DNA of 64,000 nucleotides from Prevotellaceae bacterium. Its GTDB lineage: Bacteria > Bacteroidota > Bacteroidia > Bacteroidales > Bacteroidaceae. The DNA lies in contig JAQXXT010000079.1 in the NCBI GenBank assembly GCA_029226205.1, positions 1-64,000 on the forward strand. The letters run 5' to 3'. Shown here one piece after another: positions 44,101 through 50,035 of this stretch. The translations under genes and the position numbers were made by a program. The notes under the pieces are model-generated. The model was not told the origin of the DNA. It saw only the letters and a program-made list of their open reading frames with translations, and searched no databases. Every line of letters begins with the position of its first letter. Position 1 is the first letter of the stretch.

Positions 44101-45527
44101 GTCGTGCCGGTAAGCCTTTTACACTTCTGAAGATTGATGATGTCAGCAATGTCGGTAGTCTGAAGCTCCGTGTCCGTTCCCTCGTGGAGAGTCTCCGTGA
44201 ACATAAGAAAAATATGTTGAATCGGGAAGTGCGTAAAGACGGAGTGGGAGAGGGACAGCCTATGGAAAAAGCCCATTCCACCGCCCTTCCTCAGTTGCCG
44301 CCCTTCACGGCTGCCGATCGTCACAAGAAGATCCTGGCTCCGTTCCTCACGAGTTATCTCTCACCGATGCTCCCGGCACTCTTCCGTCTCATGGGCTATG
44401 ATGTGGAGGTACTACCGATGGCCGACGGCGAGAGCGCTGACCTCGGACTGAAGAACGCGAACAATGAAGTCTGTTATCCTGCTACGCTCATTGTCGGCGA
44501 TATTATCAAGGCCCTGCACAGTGGCCGTTATGACCTCAAGAATGTTGCTGTCGCCATGAGCCAGACGGGTGGACAGTGCCGTGCCACGAATTATGTGGGA
44601 CTTATCAAACGGGCTATGATCGCCAATGGATTCGGCGACATCCCGCTTATCACACTCGGTGTGACAGTGGCTGCCGATGGTGGTCATGCCAGCAGCCAGT
44701 TCTCCATTGACTGGAAGAAATATACGGGTATTGCCGTGGTGAGTATCCTCTTCGGGGATGCCCTTAACGAGATGTATTATGCCACACTGGTGAGAGAACG
44801 GCAACCGGGACTGGCCCGGCGTTTGCGTGATGAGGCCCTCACGGGTTGCTGCCGTCTCATCGCTGATAACAAACCGAAAGAAATCCTTCATTTGCTCGAT
44901 GAAACGGCCCGGAAATTTGACCGTGCCGTCCTCGATGAGGAGCATCCGAAAGTTGGCATTGTTGGGGAGATCTTCTTGAAATTCAATCCCTTCTCTCATC
45001 AGTTCCTCGAGAAATATATCGTTTCCAAAGGTATAGAGGTCGTGCCGCCGTTGCTGGCGCCGTTCTTCCTCCAGGAATTTGTCAACGTTGGTGTACAGAA
45101 AGACCTCGGACTCAAGCGCTCGCATATGCCGAATATGGCAGTACGGGCTCTGTATCAGATGGTTATCGGACGGCGTATACGACAGATCAACGCCATTTGT
45201 AGTCATTTCCGGTATTTCCGGCCGTTCTCGGACATCTATAGTGACGCTCGTGCCGCAGAACCGATTGTCAATCTTGCTGCGCAGTTTGGCGAAGGCTGGC
45301 TGTTACCGGCAGATGTCGTCGGGTATCTGCATGACGGCATCAACAACGTGCTGAGTCTGCAGCCATTTGGATGTATCGCTAACCAGGTGATCTCCAAAGG
45401 TATTGAGAAAAAACTCAACCGCATGTACCCGCAACTCAATATGTTGTCATTGGATTTCGACAGTGGCGTCAGTGCTGTCAACATCACTAACCGTTTGTTG
45501 TTGTTCCTTGATAAGATCAAAGAATAA
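41190..45527 (+). CDS. Acyl-CoA dehydratase activase-related protein (double ASKHA plus DUF2229-like)
   Basis: A 1445-residue protein related to 2-hydroxyacyl-CoA dehydratase activators. Two ASKHA ATPase (BadF/BcrAD-type) domains lie in tandem: YTLGIDVGSTTAKVV (about 12) with GNCAGGTGAFIDQM, and FLGIDSGSTTTKVV (about 327) with NEACSSGCGTFIQTF, the 4Fe-4S cysteine site. A Cys cluster CHGCQNQC (about 627) follows, then a DUF2229-like region and a HgdB-like C-terminal region (MSQTGGQCRATNY). The length is normal for this Bacteroidetes and Firmicutes family. The substrate is unknown; ATP-driven low-potential electron transfer is inferred. TATTTTTG at 41154-41161 is a likely -7 box. Confidence 0.88.
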   Translation: MEEEVTEEQTYTLGIDVGSTTAKVVLMTADNQLVYHSYQRHQAQVAHLLEGELNKLIRQYGDIPVRLCVTGSVGMQTAQQLQAAFLQEVVAATTYARQLHPEARALIDIGGEDAKVVFFDGQRTELRMNGNCAGGTGAFIDQMAVLMGVSNEEMNDLAMKATTVYPMAARCGVFAKTDIQNLMSRNLPESDIAASIFHSIAVQTVTTLSHGCTFAPPILLCGGPLTFLPALRKAFSAYLHIADSDFIISPNSNLIPAMGCALRARKEDHAVKLSALLERVTTTTVTHWHSKLAPLFTDEDDYARWKADKARFQINEAPLRQGRQDVFLGIDSGSTTTKVVALRMDDGHPVMVFSDYRMNLGNPILAVRKALQRMEEESSKAGADLHILGSCSTGYGEELIHTAFHLSGGMIETMAHYRAARELMPDVSFILDIGGQDMKAIFVDHGAVVRMELNEACSSGCGTFIQTFATSLGYKVEDFARLACESKAPCDLGTRCTVFMNSKVKQVLREGAGVADISAGIAYSVIKNCLYKVLKFRDARALGRRVVVQGGTMRNDAVVRAFERLSGVTVARSSHPELMGAVGCALHAAEMTVNHSTEATGAVTTADASTIADLLAQANYTTRQLQCHGCQNQCRVTRYTFADGARFFTGNRCERVFNNAGKSRLKGENVYTYKYNLLFDRPLQGATADRGVIGIPRALNIYEDYPFWNALLRACGFRIVLSPESTYSHYEQALGTVMADNICFPAKLVHSHIMALDADASVDRILMPYVVYERQEDPRHTINSYNCPIVSGYSDVIKSAMNLHKPMDSPVINFSDEKLLERQITSYLHSLGVSRHEARKALTVAIEAQRSYGRLLKQHCKDILRKSRQEGRLTILLAGRPYHTDPLIQHKLSEMVADLGVNVISEDLLRETPDLAGAETYLVKQWAYMNRIMKAAQWVATEGPDVHFVEMTSFGCGPDAFIQDENRDILRRAGKPFTLLKIDDVSNVGSLKLRVRSLVESLREHKKNMLNREVRKDGVGEGQPMEKAHSTALPQLPPFTAADRHKKILAPFLTSYLSPMLPALFRLMGYDVEVLPMADGESADLGLKNANNEVCYPATLIVGDIIKALHSGRYDLKNVAVAMSQTGGQCRATNYVGLIKRAMIANGFGDIPLITLGVTVAADGGHASSQFSIDWKKYTGIAVVSILFGDALNEMYYATLVRERQPGLARRLRDEALTGCCRLIADNKPKEILHLLDETARKFDRAVLDEEHPKVGIVGEIFLKFNPFSHQFLEKYIVSKGIEVVPPLLAPFFLQEFVNVGVQKDLGLKRSHMPNMAVRALYQMVIGRRIRQINAICSHFRYFRPFSDIYSDARAAEPIVNLAAQFGEGWLLPADVVGYLHDGINNVLSLQPFGCIANQVISKGIEKKLNRMYPQLNMLSLDFDSGVSAVNITNRLLLFLDKIKE

Positions 45528-45544
45528 CCCTTTAATTCCTATGA

Positions 45545-45572
45545 AGGTGGCCGCTGTGTTGCGGCCATGCAG
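45545..45572. repeat. Family A palindrome, left of prophage
   Basis: GGTGGCCGC-TGTGTT-GCGGCCATGC lies 45 nt left of attL. A second family A copy is 34 nt right of attR, so both would be close neighbours in the empty site. Confidence 0.7.
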
Positions 45573-45616
45573 TCATTATGATCTAATTCTTGAGGCTATA
45601 TTTTTCAGATACACTT

Positions 45617-45644
45617 TTATTTCGGAATCGACATTGTGATAAAT
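45617..45644. other. attL, dif-like XerC/XerD site
   Basis: TTATTTCGGAA - TCGACA - TTGTGATAAAT (11-6-11). The right arm resembles the E. coli dif XerD arm (TTATGTTAAAT). The 20 nt from 45626 to 45645 match attR (52459-52478) at 19 of 20 positions. The left arm should be chromosomal and the right arm phage-derived. Confidence 0.8.
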
Positions 45645-45651
45645 ACGAGCG

Positions 45652-45695
45652 CAAAGATAAAAACAAAAAACAAGAAAACAATATTTTGTTAACAA
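45652..45695 (-). promoter_or_regulatory. Outward-facing phage promoter at the attL edge
   Basis: On the minus strand: ATTG (45682-45679), 19-nt spacer, TATCTTTG (45659-45652), a consensus Bacteroidetes promoter. A 10-bp palindrome TTGTTAACAA (45686-45695) lies directly upstream, a possible operator. In the prophage it reads out through attL into the 3' flank of the activase gene. In the circular phage it would lie about 31 nt before the ATG at 52453. Confidence 0.7.
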
Positions 45696-45716
45696 TAATT
45701 ATACTTTAAATGTGCT

Positions 45717-45822
45717 GTCAGTTTTCCTATAGTGAAACAAGAGCGGGACGCTTGGCGGAGGCAAGCGCCTAACGGAAACTGAAAATACAAGATTTTTAGA
45801 GGTTCGCTAACGCTCATTAGCG
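45717..45822. other. Hairpin-rich noncoding phage segment
   Basis: An outer imperfect stem (TCAGTTTTCC at 45717 with GGAAACTGA at 45775) encloses CGCTTG/CAAGCG (45749-45754 with 45762-45767). A second hairpin CGCTAA/TTAGCG lies at 45805-45822. Such secondary structure in the only sizeable noncoding part of an ssDNA phage suggests an origin or packaging signal. The minus-strand frame at 45689-45928 runs through it and through the terminator and is probably not a gene. Confidence 0.45.
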
Positions 45823-45881
45823 CACGCACAGAACGACTTATATCATTTTTCGAAAACTCAAAATGATAATATGTAAAAGCA

Positions 45882-45913
45882 CAAAAAAAATGTAGGAGGT
45901 TTAACCTCCTACA
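45882..45913 (-). terminator. Phage late terminator
   Basis: An inverted repeat with perfect 11-bp arms (TGTAGGAGGTT and AACCTCCTACA, 45891-45913) is followed on the minus strand by T8 (45890-45883). The stop codon of the 38-codon ORF lies in its loop. Confidence 0.88.
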
Positions 45914-46017
45914 TAAAAATAAAGACATAGGAACAAAAGTCCTAAAAGATCAATACAAGCCAAAGCGAACCAATAAGATCCAACTAAGGCGAAGAGAATT
46001 TTAAATAAACGTACCAT
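45901..46017 (-). CDS. 38-aa hydrophobic protein, candidate phage lysis protein
   Basis: ATG at 46017, TAA at 45903-45901. The product begins MVRLFKILFALVGSYWFALA and ends LLFLCLYFYVGG: a short basic N-terminus then an almost continuous membrane-spanning stretch, with a single Asp (ACIDLLG). It has its own TATCTTTG promoter 20 nt upstream inside the end of VP2, a GCAGTG/CACTGC hairpin just before the start codon and a terminator overlapping the stop. The phage otherwise lacks a recognisable lysis gene. Protein E of phiX174 is likewise a small membrane protein, but no sequence homology is claimed. It is too short for routine gene callers. Confidence 0.62.
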   Translation of the reverse strand: MVRLFKILFALVGSYWFALACIDLLGLLFLCLYFYVGG

Positions 46018-46035
46018 AAGCAGTGAATAACACTG

Positions 46036-46064
46036 CAAAGATAATAATTAAAAATGATCTACAA
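46036..46064 (-). promoter_or_regulatory. Internal phage promoter at the 3' end of VP2
   Basis: On the minus strand: ATTG (46065-46062), 18-nt spacer, TATCTTTG (46043-46036). The -7 box starts just past the VP2 stop, and the -33 box lies in its last codons. Transcription from about 46029 to the terminator would give an RNA of about 145 nt carrying the 38-codon ORF. Confidence 0.62.
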
Positions 46065-47376
46065 TAGTACCAGACGGATTTTTTTTAGAAAAAATACCAA
46101 AATGTGTACCAAGTAGAGTAGAATGATTAATAAAATGTGTGGTTCCGTCCCATTGGATCAAAGCTTTATTAAAGAAACCATGACCAAAACGCCAGGCGTT
46201 ACGTTGATAATCAGCAGCACCACGAGCTTTAGCAGAAACAGAGTGCCAATATTCTGTTTTGGAACGATTATGTTCTGTAACAGACTGTTGACCATGAAGA
46301 GAAGCGGTATTACGAGCATCTTTAACAACATAAGGACGGGTTGCGTTTTTAGTTTTAGTGTCAGCACGAGTATTTTCGGCAGAAGCACGAGAAGAATCGG
46401 CACCTGCATTAAGATTACCAACAGTAGCAGCAGCAACTCTATTATCATTACGTTGAGACTGAATCATATTATCAATCTCAGTCTTATACTTTTTAGGCAA
46501 CCATTTAATATTTAAACGCTTCATCTCAGAATCGCAAGTAATATTATCAATATTAGCGTTAGCAACACCTATATCAGATAAAATTTTCTGAACATTGGTA
46601 ACCAAAGAATCACGATCAGCATAATAACGCACCTGAGAATTAGTAACGGGAGAACCATTATCATTAACCAAAGAATAACCATCTTTATCATTAACATATG
46701 GTTCATCATCTAACATCTGGAAGATTTTAGCTCTGTGAGCTTCGAAAGCAGCAGAATCAGCAGCAGCAGCAGCACCACGAGCAGCAGCAGAAGTAGAAAT
46801 AACTTGATTTTGTAAACCAGTATTACCAGAAGAATCTTTAGCATTATCAAGAAACTTTTGGCGCCAATTGTCGTAGTTTAAATTAAGAGACTCCTGCCAA
46901 GCTTTAGCGGAATTTGAATGATTAAGATCAATAGTAGAATCATTCAGTTTAGCACCAGAATAAGCGTTCAAAAGAGTAGCGAAAGTAGAAGGAATATTCT
47001 GGAAAACTTGACCAAGTTGAGAGCCTGTATCAAACTGAGATGCAATAGGAGCAGAAGAAGCAGAAGGAACAGCAGGTGAAGAAGAAGACATACCAAGATA
47101 AGGATTATAACCTGCATTCTCTAAACGTTGACGAACATAAGCAGGGTCAGACTCAAGATCCTGCCAACGACGAGCAGCAGCATTTTCAGCAGCTTGACGA
47201 TACAACTGTTTGTCATTTTGATGATTGGTCATAATGGTTCCAACAAGACCACCAACAGTAGAGAAGAAAGAACCTGCACCTGCAAGAGCAGCACCAGAAC
47301 CAGAACCTATAGAATCAACAGAATCATTACAACGGTGATCTAAAAGGGGACGATCAAAAGAATAAATATGCAACAT
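46048..47376 (-). CDS. Microvirus DNA pilot protein VP2
   Basis: A 442-residue minor spike/pilot protein that escorts the ssDNA genome into the cell. The N-terminus has a Gly/Ala-rich hydrophobic stretch (SGSGAALAGAGSFFSTVGGL) as in gene H/VP2 proteins. It is followed by the typical NHQNDKQLYRQAAENAAARR, ENAGYNPYLGMSSSSPAV and a long Ala/Gln/Asn-rich helical region. The frame is open to 47454, but the extra 26 residues are a hydrophobic run encoded across the iteron-like repeats. I take ATG 47376 (MLHIYSFDRP). The gene follows VP3 after 112 nt. Confidence 0.88.
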   Translation of the reverse strand: MLHIYSFDRPLLDHRCNDSVDSIGSGSGAALAGAGSFFSTVGGLVGTIMTNHQNDKQLYRQAAENAAARRWQDLESDPAYVRQRLENAGYNPYLGMSSSSPAVPSASSAPIASQFDTGSQLGQVFQNIPSTFATLLNAYSGAKLNDSTIDLNHSNSAKAWQESLNLNYDNWRQKFLDNAKDSSGNTGLQNQVISTSAAARGAAAAADSAAFEAHRAKIFQMLDDEPYVNDKDGYSLVNDNGSPVTNSQVRYYADRDSLVTNVQKILSDIGVANANIDNITCDSEMKRLNIKWLPKKYKTEIDNMIQSQRNDNRVAAATVGNLNAGADSSRASAENTRADTKTKNATRPYVVKDARNTASLHGQQSVTEHNRSKTEYWHSVSAKARGAADYQRNAWRFGHGFFNKALIQWDGTTHFINHSTLLGTHFGIFSKKNPSGTIVDHF

Positions 47377-47401
47377 AATGAATAAATATAAATAAATGAA
47401 A

Positions 47402-47480
47402 CAAAGGTAGACAAAAATGAAACAAAGGTGGACAAAAGATGAATAAATATACAAAGGTGGACAAATGAATTTTTATCCAC
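47402..47480 (-). promoter_or_regulatory. Iteron-like repeats and likely VP2 promoter
   Basis: CAAAGGTAGACA (47402), CAAAGGTGGACA (47423) and CAAAGGTGGACA (47452) are three direct copies, and GTGGA...TCCAC forms an inverted pair (47457-47480). On the minus strand the first copy reads TACCTTTG, a -7 match 25 nt before the VP2 ATG; the others read CACCTTTG. Function may be transcriptional or Rep binding. Confidence 0.5.
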
Positions 47481-47488
47481 CTAAGTAA

Positions 47489-47890
47489 TTAAACATCAGA
47501 TCCAGAAGCGTCAGATCCAGAAGCATCAGAACCAGAAGCATCAGAACTAGAAGAATCAGACTTATTCATAGAGTCAATAATCTGAGTCATGAGATCTCGA
47601 ACCTTGTCCATATCGGTATTAGTCGAATTATAGCGAGAAGGAAGCAAGGAAATAAGCTCATCATCAGAGAGACGGGAGCGAGAAGAAGCAGGAATCTTTT
47701 CAAGTTGAGACATAATAAGTTCCTTTTCTTTAGAAGAAACAGCAGGATCCAACAAACGGGTTGTAGCTTGCAAGCGATAACCAGTAACGGGATCAACTGG
47801 AAAAAGAGTATCCTGCAATTCAAGTGCTTCACTATTTAAAACACGAAGGTCATGATTAACAACGGGATCAATATTGAAAGATCTAAACAT
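47489..47890 (-). CDS. Microvirus internal scaffolding protein VP3
   Basis: A 133-residue scaffold-like protein. The core (SFNIDPVVNHDLRVLNSE; DPAVSSKEKELIMSQLEKI) fits the VP3 family that directs procapsid assembly. The C-terminus ends in a tandem (S/G)DAS repeat (SDASGSDASGSDASGSDV), encoded by 15-bp DNA repeats at 47488-47560 and prone to slippage. It starts 9 nt after the VP1 stop. Confidence 0.82.
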   Translation of the reverse strand: MFRSFNIDPVVNHDLRVLNSEALELQDTLFPVDPVTGYRLQATTRLLDPAVSSKEKELIMSQLEKIPASSRSRLSDDELISLLPSRYNSTNTDMDKVRDLMTQIIDSMNKSDSSSSDASGSDASGSDASGSDV

Positions 47891-47899
47891 AACAAAGAA

Positions 47900-50029
47900 T
47901 TAATAATTAGGTAAACCAGTTTCAGACATATCAGATACTTTAGCAATCTGGAAATTTACACCACCGTAAACGCAATCAGACTGTTGAGAACCATCATAAG
48001 AAACATTAAAGACTGAATCCAAAAGAGTAGGGGAGACCTTAAACAAATCAAGTTTAATTTGGAGAACATAATCAGTGTCACCGTTAACCAATTTAGTAAG
48101 ATGCTCTTTTAAGATACGACTTTTAGAAGTAGTGAAATAAGAAAGTTCATTGGCAAATTGACCATGATTAATATCAATAGCAGACTTATATTCATTATAC
48201 CTGGGACCATAACCAAGAACAGAATTAACACCGTCATAAAGCTGATCGGCAGTAACAGCCTGCAAACCAAGATTTTCAAACTCAGGTACAAAGTAATCAC
48301 CACGTGAAAACTTTTTATTGAAAGGATCAAGACGGTTATAGTCATAACCGAAAGAAGGTATCAAAGAATAGATACACATAAGAACACCATGCTCTTTAGC
48401 ATCAAATTCAATAGAACCAGAACCAGAACCAAGACCTTTAGAAACAGAAAAACCAAGGGTTTTAGAATTATCATAGTCAAAGTTACCTACAGACTGAGTA
48501 ACATCATTAAACTCATAATTAGAGTCAAAACCACCGATATAAGTACATTTATGATCACGACCTTCAGAAACAGAAATACCAAAGTGAGCTTTGATCTGAT
48601 CTGCATAAGTTTTTCCTGCAAGCATAGTTTGAGCAGCTAACTTTTCAAGAGCATAACCAGCACGAAGAGACATAATAGAGAAGCCAGAAGTATCTTTTAC
48701 AGTGGTACCATCAAGATCCAACTTAGAGCCATCAATATTCAAATAATCTGTAAGAGACTTTTCACTAACACCATCATAGACAAAAGAAGGACGGATATTA
48801 GTAAGAAAATCCAAATTACAGTTACGGTAATGAAGTTCAAGAAGCTGATCTAAAGGAGTAGAAACAGTATCGACATCACCATCAATATTAAAGTAAGTAG
48901 GATCATAATCTTCATAAGTAGTATTACGATAGTGATCCTCATAAATCTTATGATAAGCAAGAAGTCTAAAAGGATTGTAAGAACGATCATTACGAGTTAT
49001 CCAATCTTTATCGAAAGGATGGCAACCTTCAGAATCGACATAACCACTACCAGAGGAATGACCAACACCAGAACCATCAGGAAAGAAACGACCATAACCA
49101 AGGAGATCAAGAAGTCGAACAGCATCATAAGACTTTGAAAAACCACAAAGGTCATCTTTAGCAGAATCATGAGGAGCTATAAAAGAAGTAGGATTGTTAT
49201 AAGAACGACCAGAACCCCAGGACTTATAGCCGGTATAACCTTGCGAATTGGTACCATCTGGACGAGTAGAACCAGAAGTAGAAGATCCAGAAGTAGAAGA
49301 ACCAGAAGAAGAGGAAGAAGAAGTAGAATGGTCAACAAGAGTAACGGGATTATCAAGATTAACTTGACCACCAGTATCAGTGATAACGGGCTTATCAAAC
49401 TTAACAGTCAAACCTTCATGATTATTAGAGACTAAAGTGCCTTTATTAGAAGTAATAACAGAGTTATCAACGGCAGTACCATAAGGAAAAGTAACATTAA
49501 CAGTATTCTTAGTATCGTCAACAGAAGTAACAGTACCAGTAAGGGACATTATACGATTGAAAGTACGATCACCAAAAGCATGAGAAGTAGAACCATCAAT
49601 ATCAGAAGAATCGACAACATGAAGCTTATAATGATTCTTTTCAAGCCAAGCATTAATAGAAGAACGCTTAACAGAAGGAACAGTAAGTGCTTTAGAATTT
49701 GAATAAGAATTATAACGGTTCCATAATTGTACAGTTCGGAAGTCATGCATACCAGTAACTAACTGATCAAAAGGAGACCAAAGTTGAGAATAAGGAACAA
49801 AATAAAACTCATAAACACCACGCATAGAAAGAAACGCAGTACTATTACAAGGCAAACAGCGCATAAAGTCTTGTGCAGAAATCTTAACATGATCATGAGG
49901 AATCAAATCAAGAGAAAGAACAGGTAATAACATACCTGCATGAGCAGAAAACAGATGACGCTGAGAAAGATCAAAAGCACTGCGAGGGCGATTAACGCTC
50001 TGAGGTTTTAAAACTGGAACTTTTCCCAT
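47900..50029 (-). CDS. Microvirus major capsid protein VP1
   Basis: A 709-residue F-type capsid protein. The N-terminus (NRPRSAFDLSQRHLFSAHAG, MLLPVLSLDLIPHDHVKIS) is the conserved jelly-roll opening of Bacteroidetes microviruses, and the C-terminal half has RSYNPFRLLAYHKIYEDHYR and FRVS-like strands. Between about 190 and 290 there is a large insertion containing a Ser/Gly-rich run (residues about 231-256). Such insertions form surface spikes in gokushoviruses and alpaviruses. At 709 residues it is longer than the roughly 530-640 usual for the family. Confidence 0.93.
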   Translation of the reverse strand: MGKVPVLKPQSVNRPRSAFDLSQRHLFSAHAGMLLPVLSLDLIPHDHVKISAQDFMRCLPCNSTAFLSMRGVYEFYFVPYSQLWSPFDQLVTGMHDFRTVQLWNRYNSYSNSKALTVPSVKRSSINAWLEKNHYKLHVVDSSDIDGSTSHAFGDRTFNRIMSLTGTVTSVDDTKNTVNVTFPYGTAVDNSVITSNKGTLVSNNHEGLTVKFDKPVITDTGGQVNLDNPVTLVDHSTSSSSSSGSSTSGSSTSGSTRPDGTNSQGYTGYKSWGSGRSYNNPTSFIAPHDSAKDDLCGFSKSYDAVRLLDLLGYGRFFPDGSGVGHSSGSGYVDSEGCHPFDKDWITRNDRSYNPFRLLAYHKIYEDHYRNTTYEDYDPTYFNIDGDVDTVSTPLDQLLELHYRNCNLDFLTNIRPSFVYDGVSEKSLTDYLNIDGSKLDLDGTTVKDTSGFSIMSLRAGYALEKLAAQTMLAGKTYADQIKAHFGISVSEGRDHKCTYIGGFDSNYEFNDVTQSVGNFDYDNSKTLGFSVSKGLGSGSGSIEFDAKEHGVLMCIYSLIPSFGYDYNRLDPFNKKFSRGDYFVPEFENLGLQAVTADQLYDGVNSVLGYGPRYNEYKSAIDINHGQFANELSYFTTSKSRILKEHLTKLVNGDTDYVLQIKLDLFKVSPTLLDSVFNVSYDGSQQSDCVYGGVNFQIAKVSDMSETGLPNY

Positions 50030-50035
50030 AATAAA

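Noticed and set aside
45689-45928. 79-codon minus-strand phage frame
   Set aside because: It reads through the strong phage terminator and the hairpin region and overlaps the 38-codon ORF in another frame; no plausible start signal.
47377-47454. 26-residue hydrophobic extension of VP2 as a signal or lysis segment
   Set aside because: It is encoded by the iteron-like repeats and lies upstream of the likely VP2 promoter; MLHIYSF at 47376 is the more plausible start.
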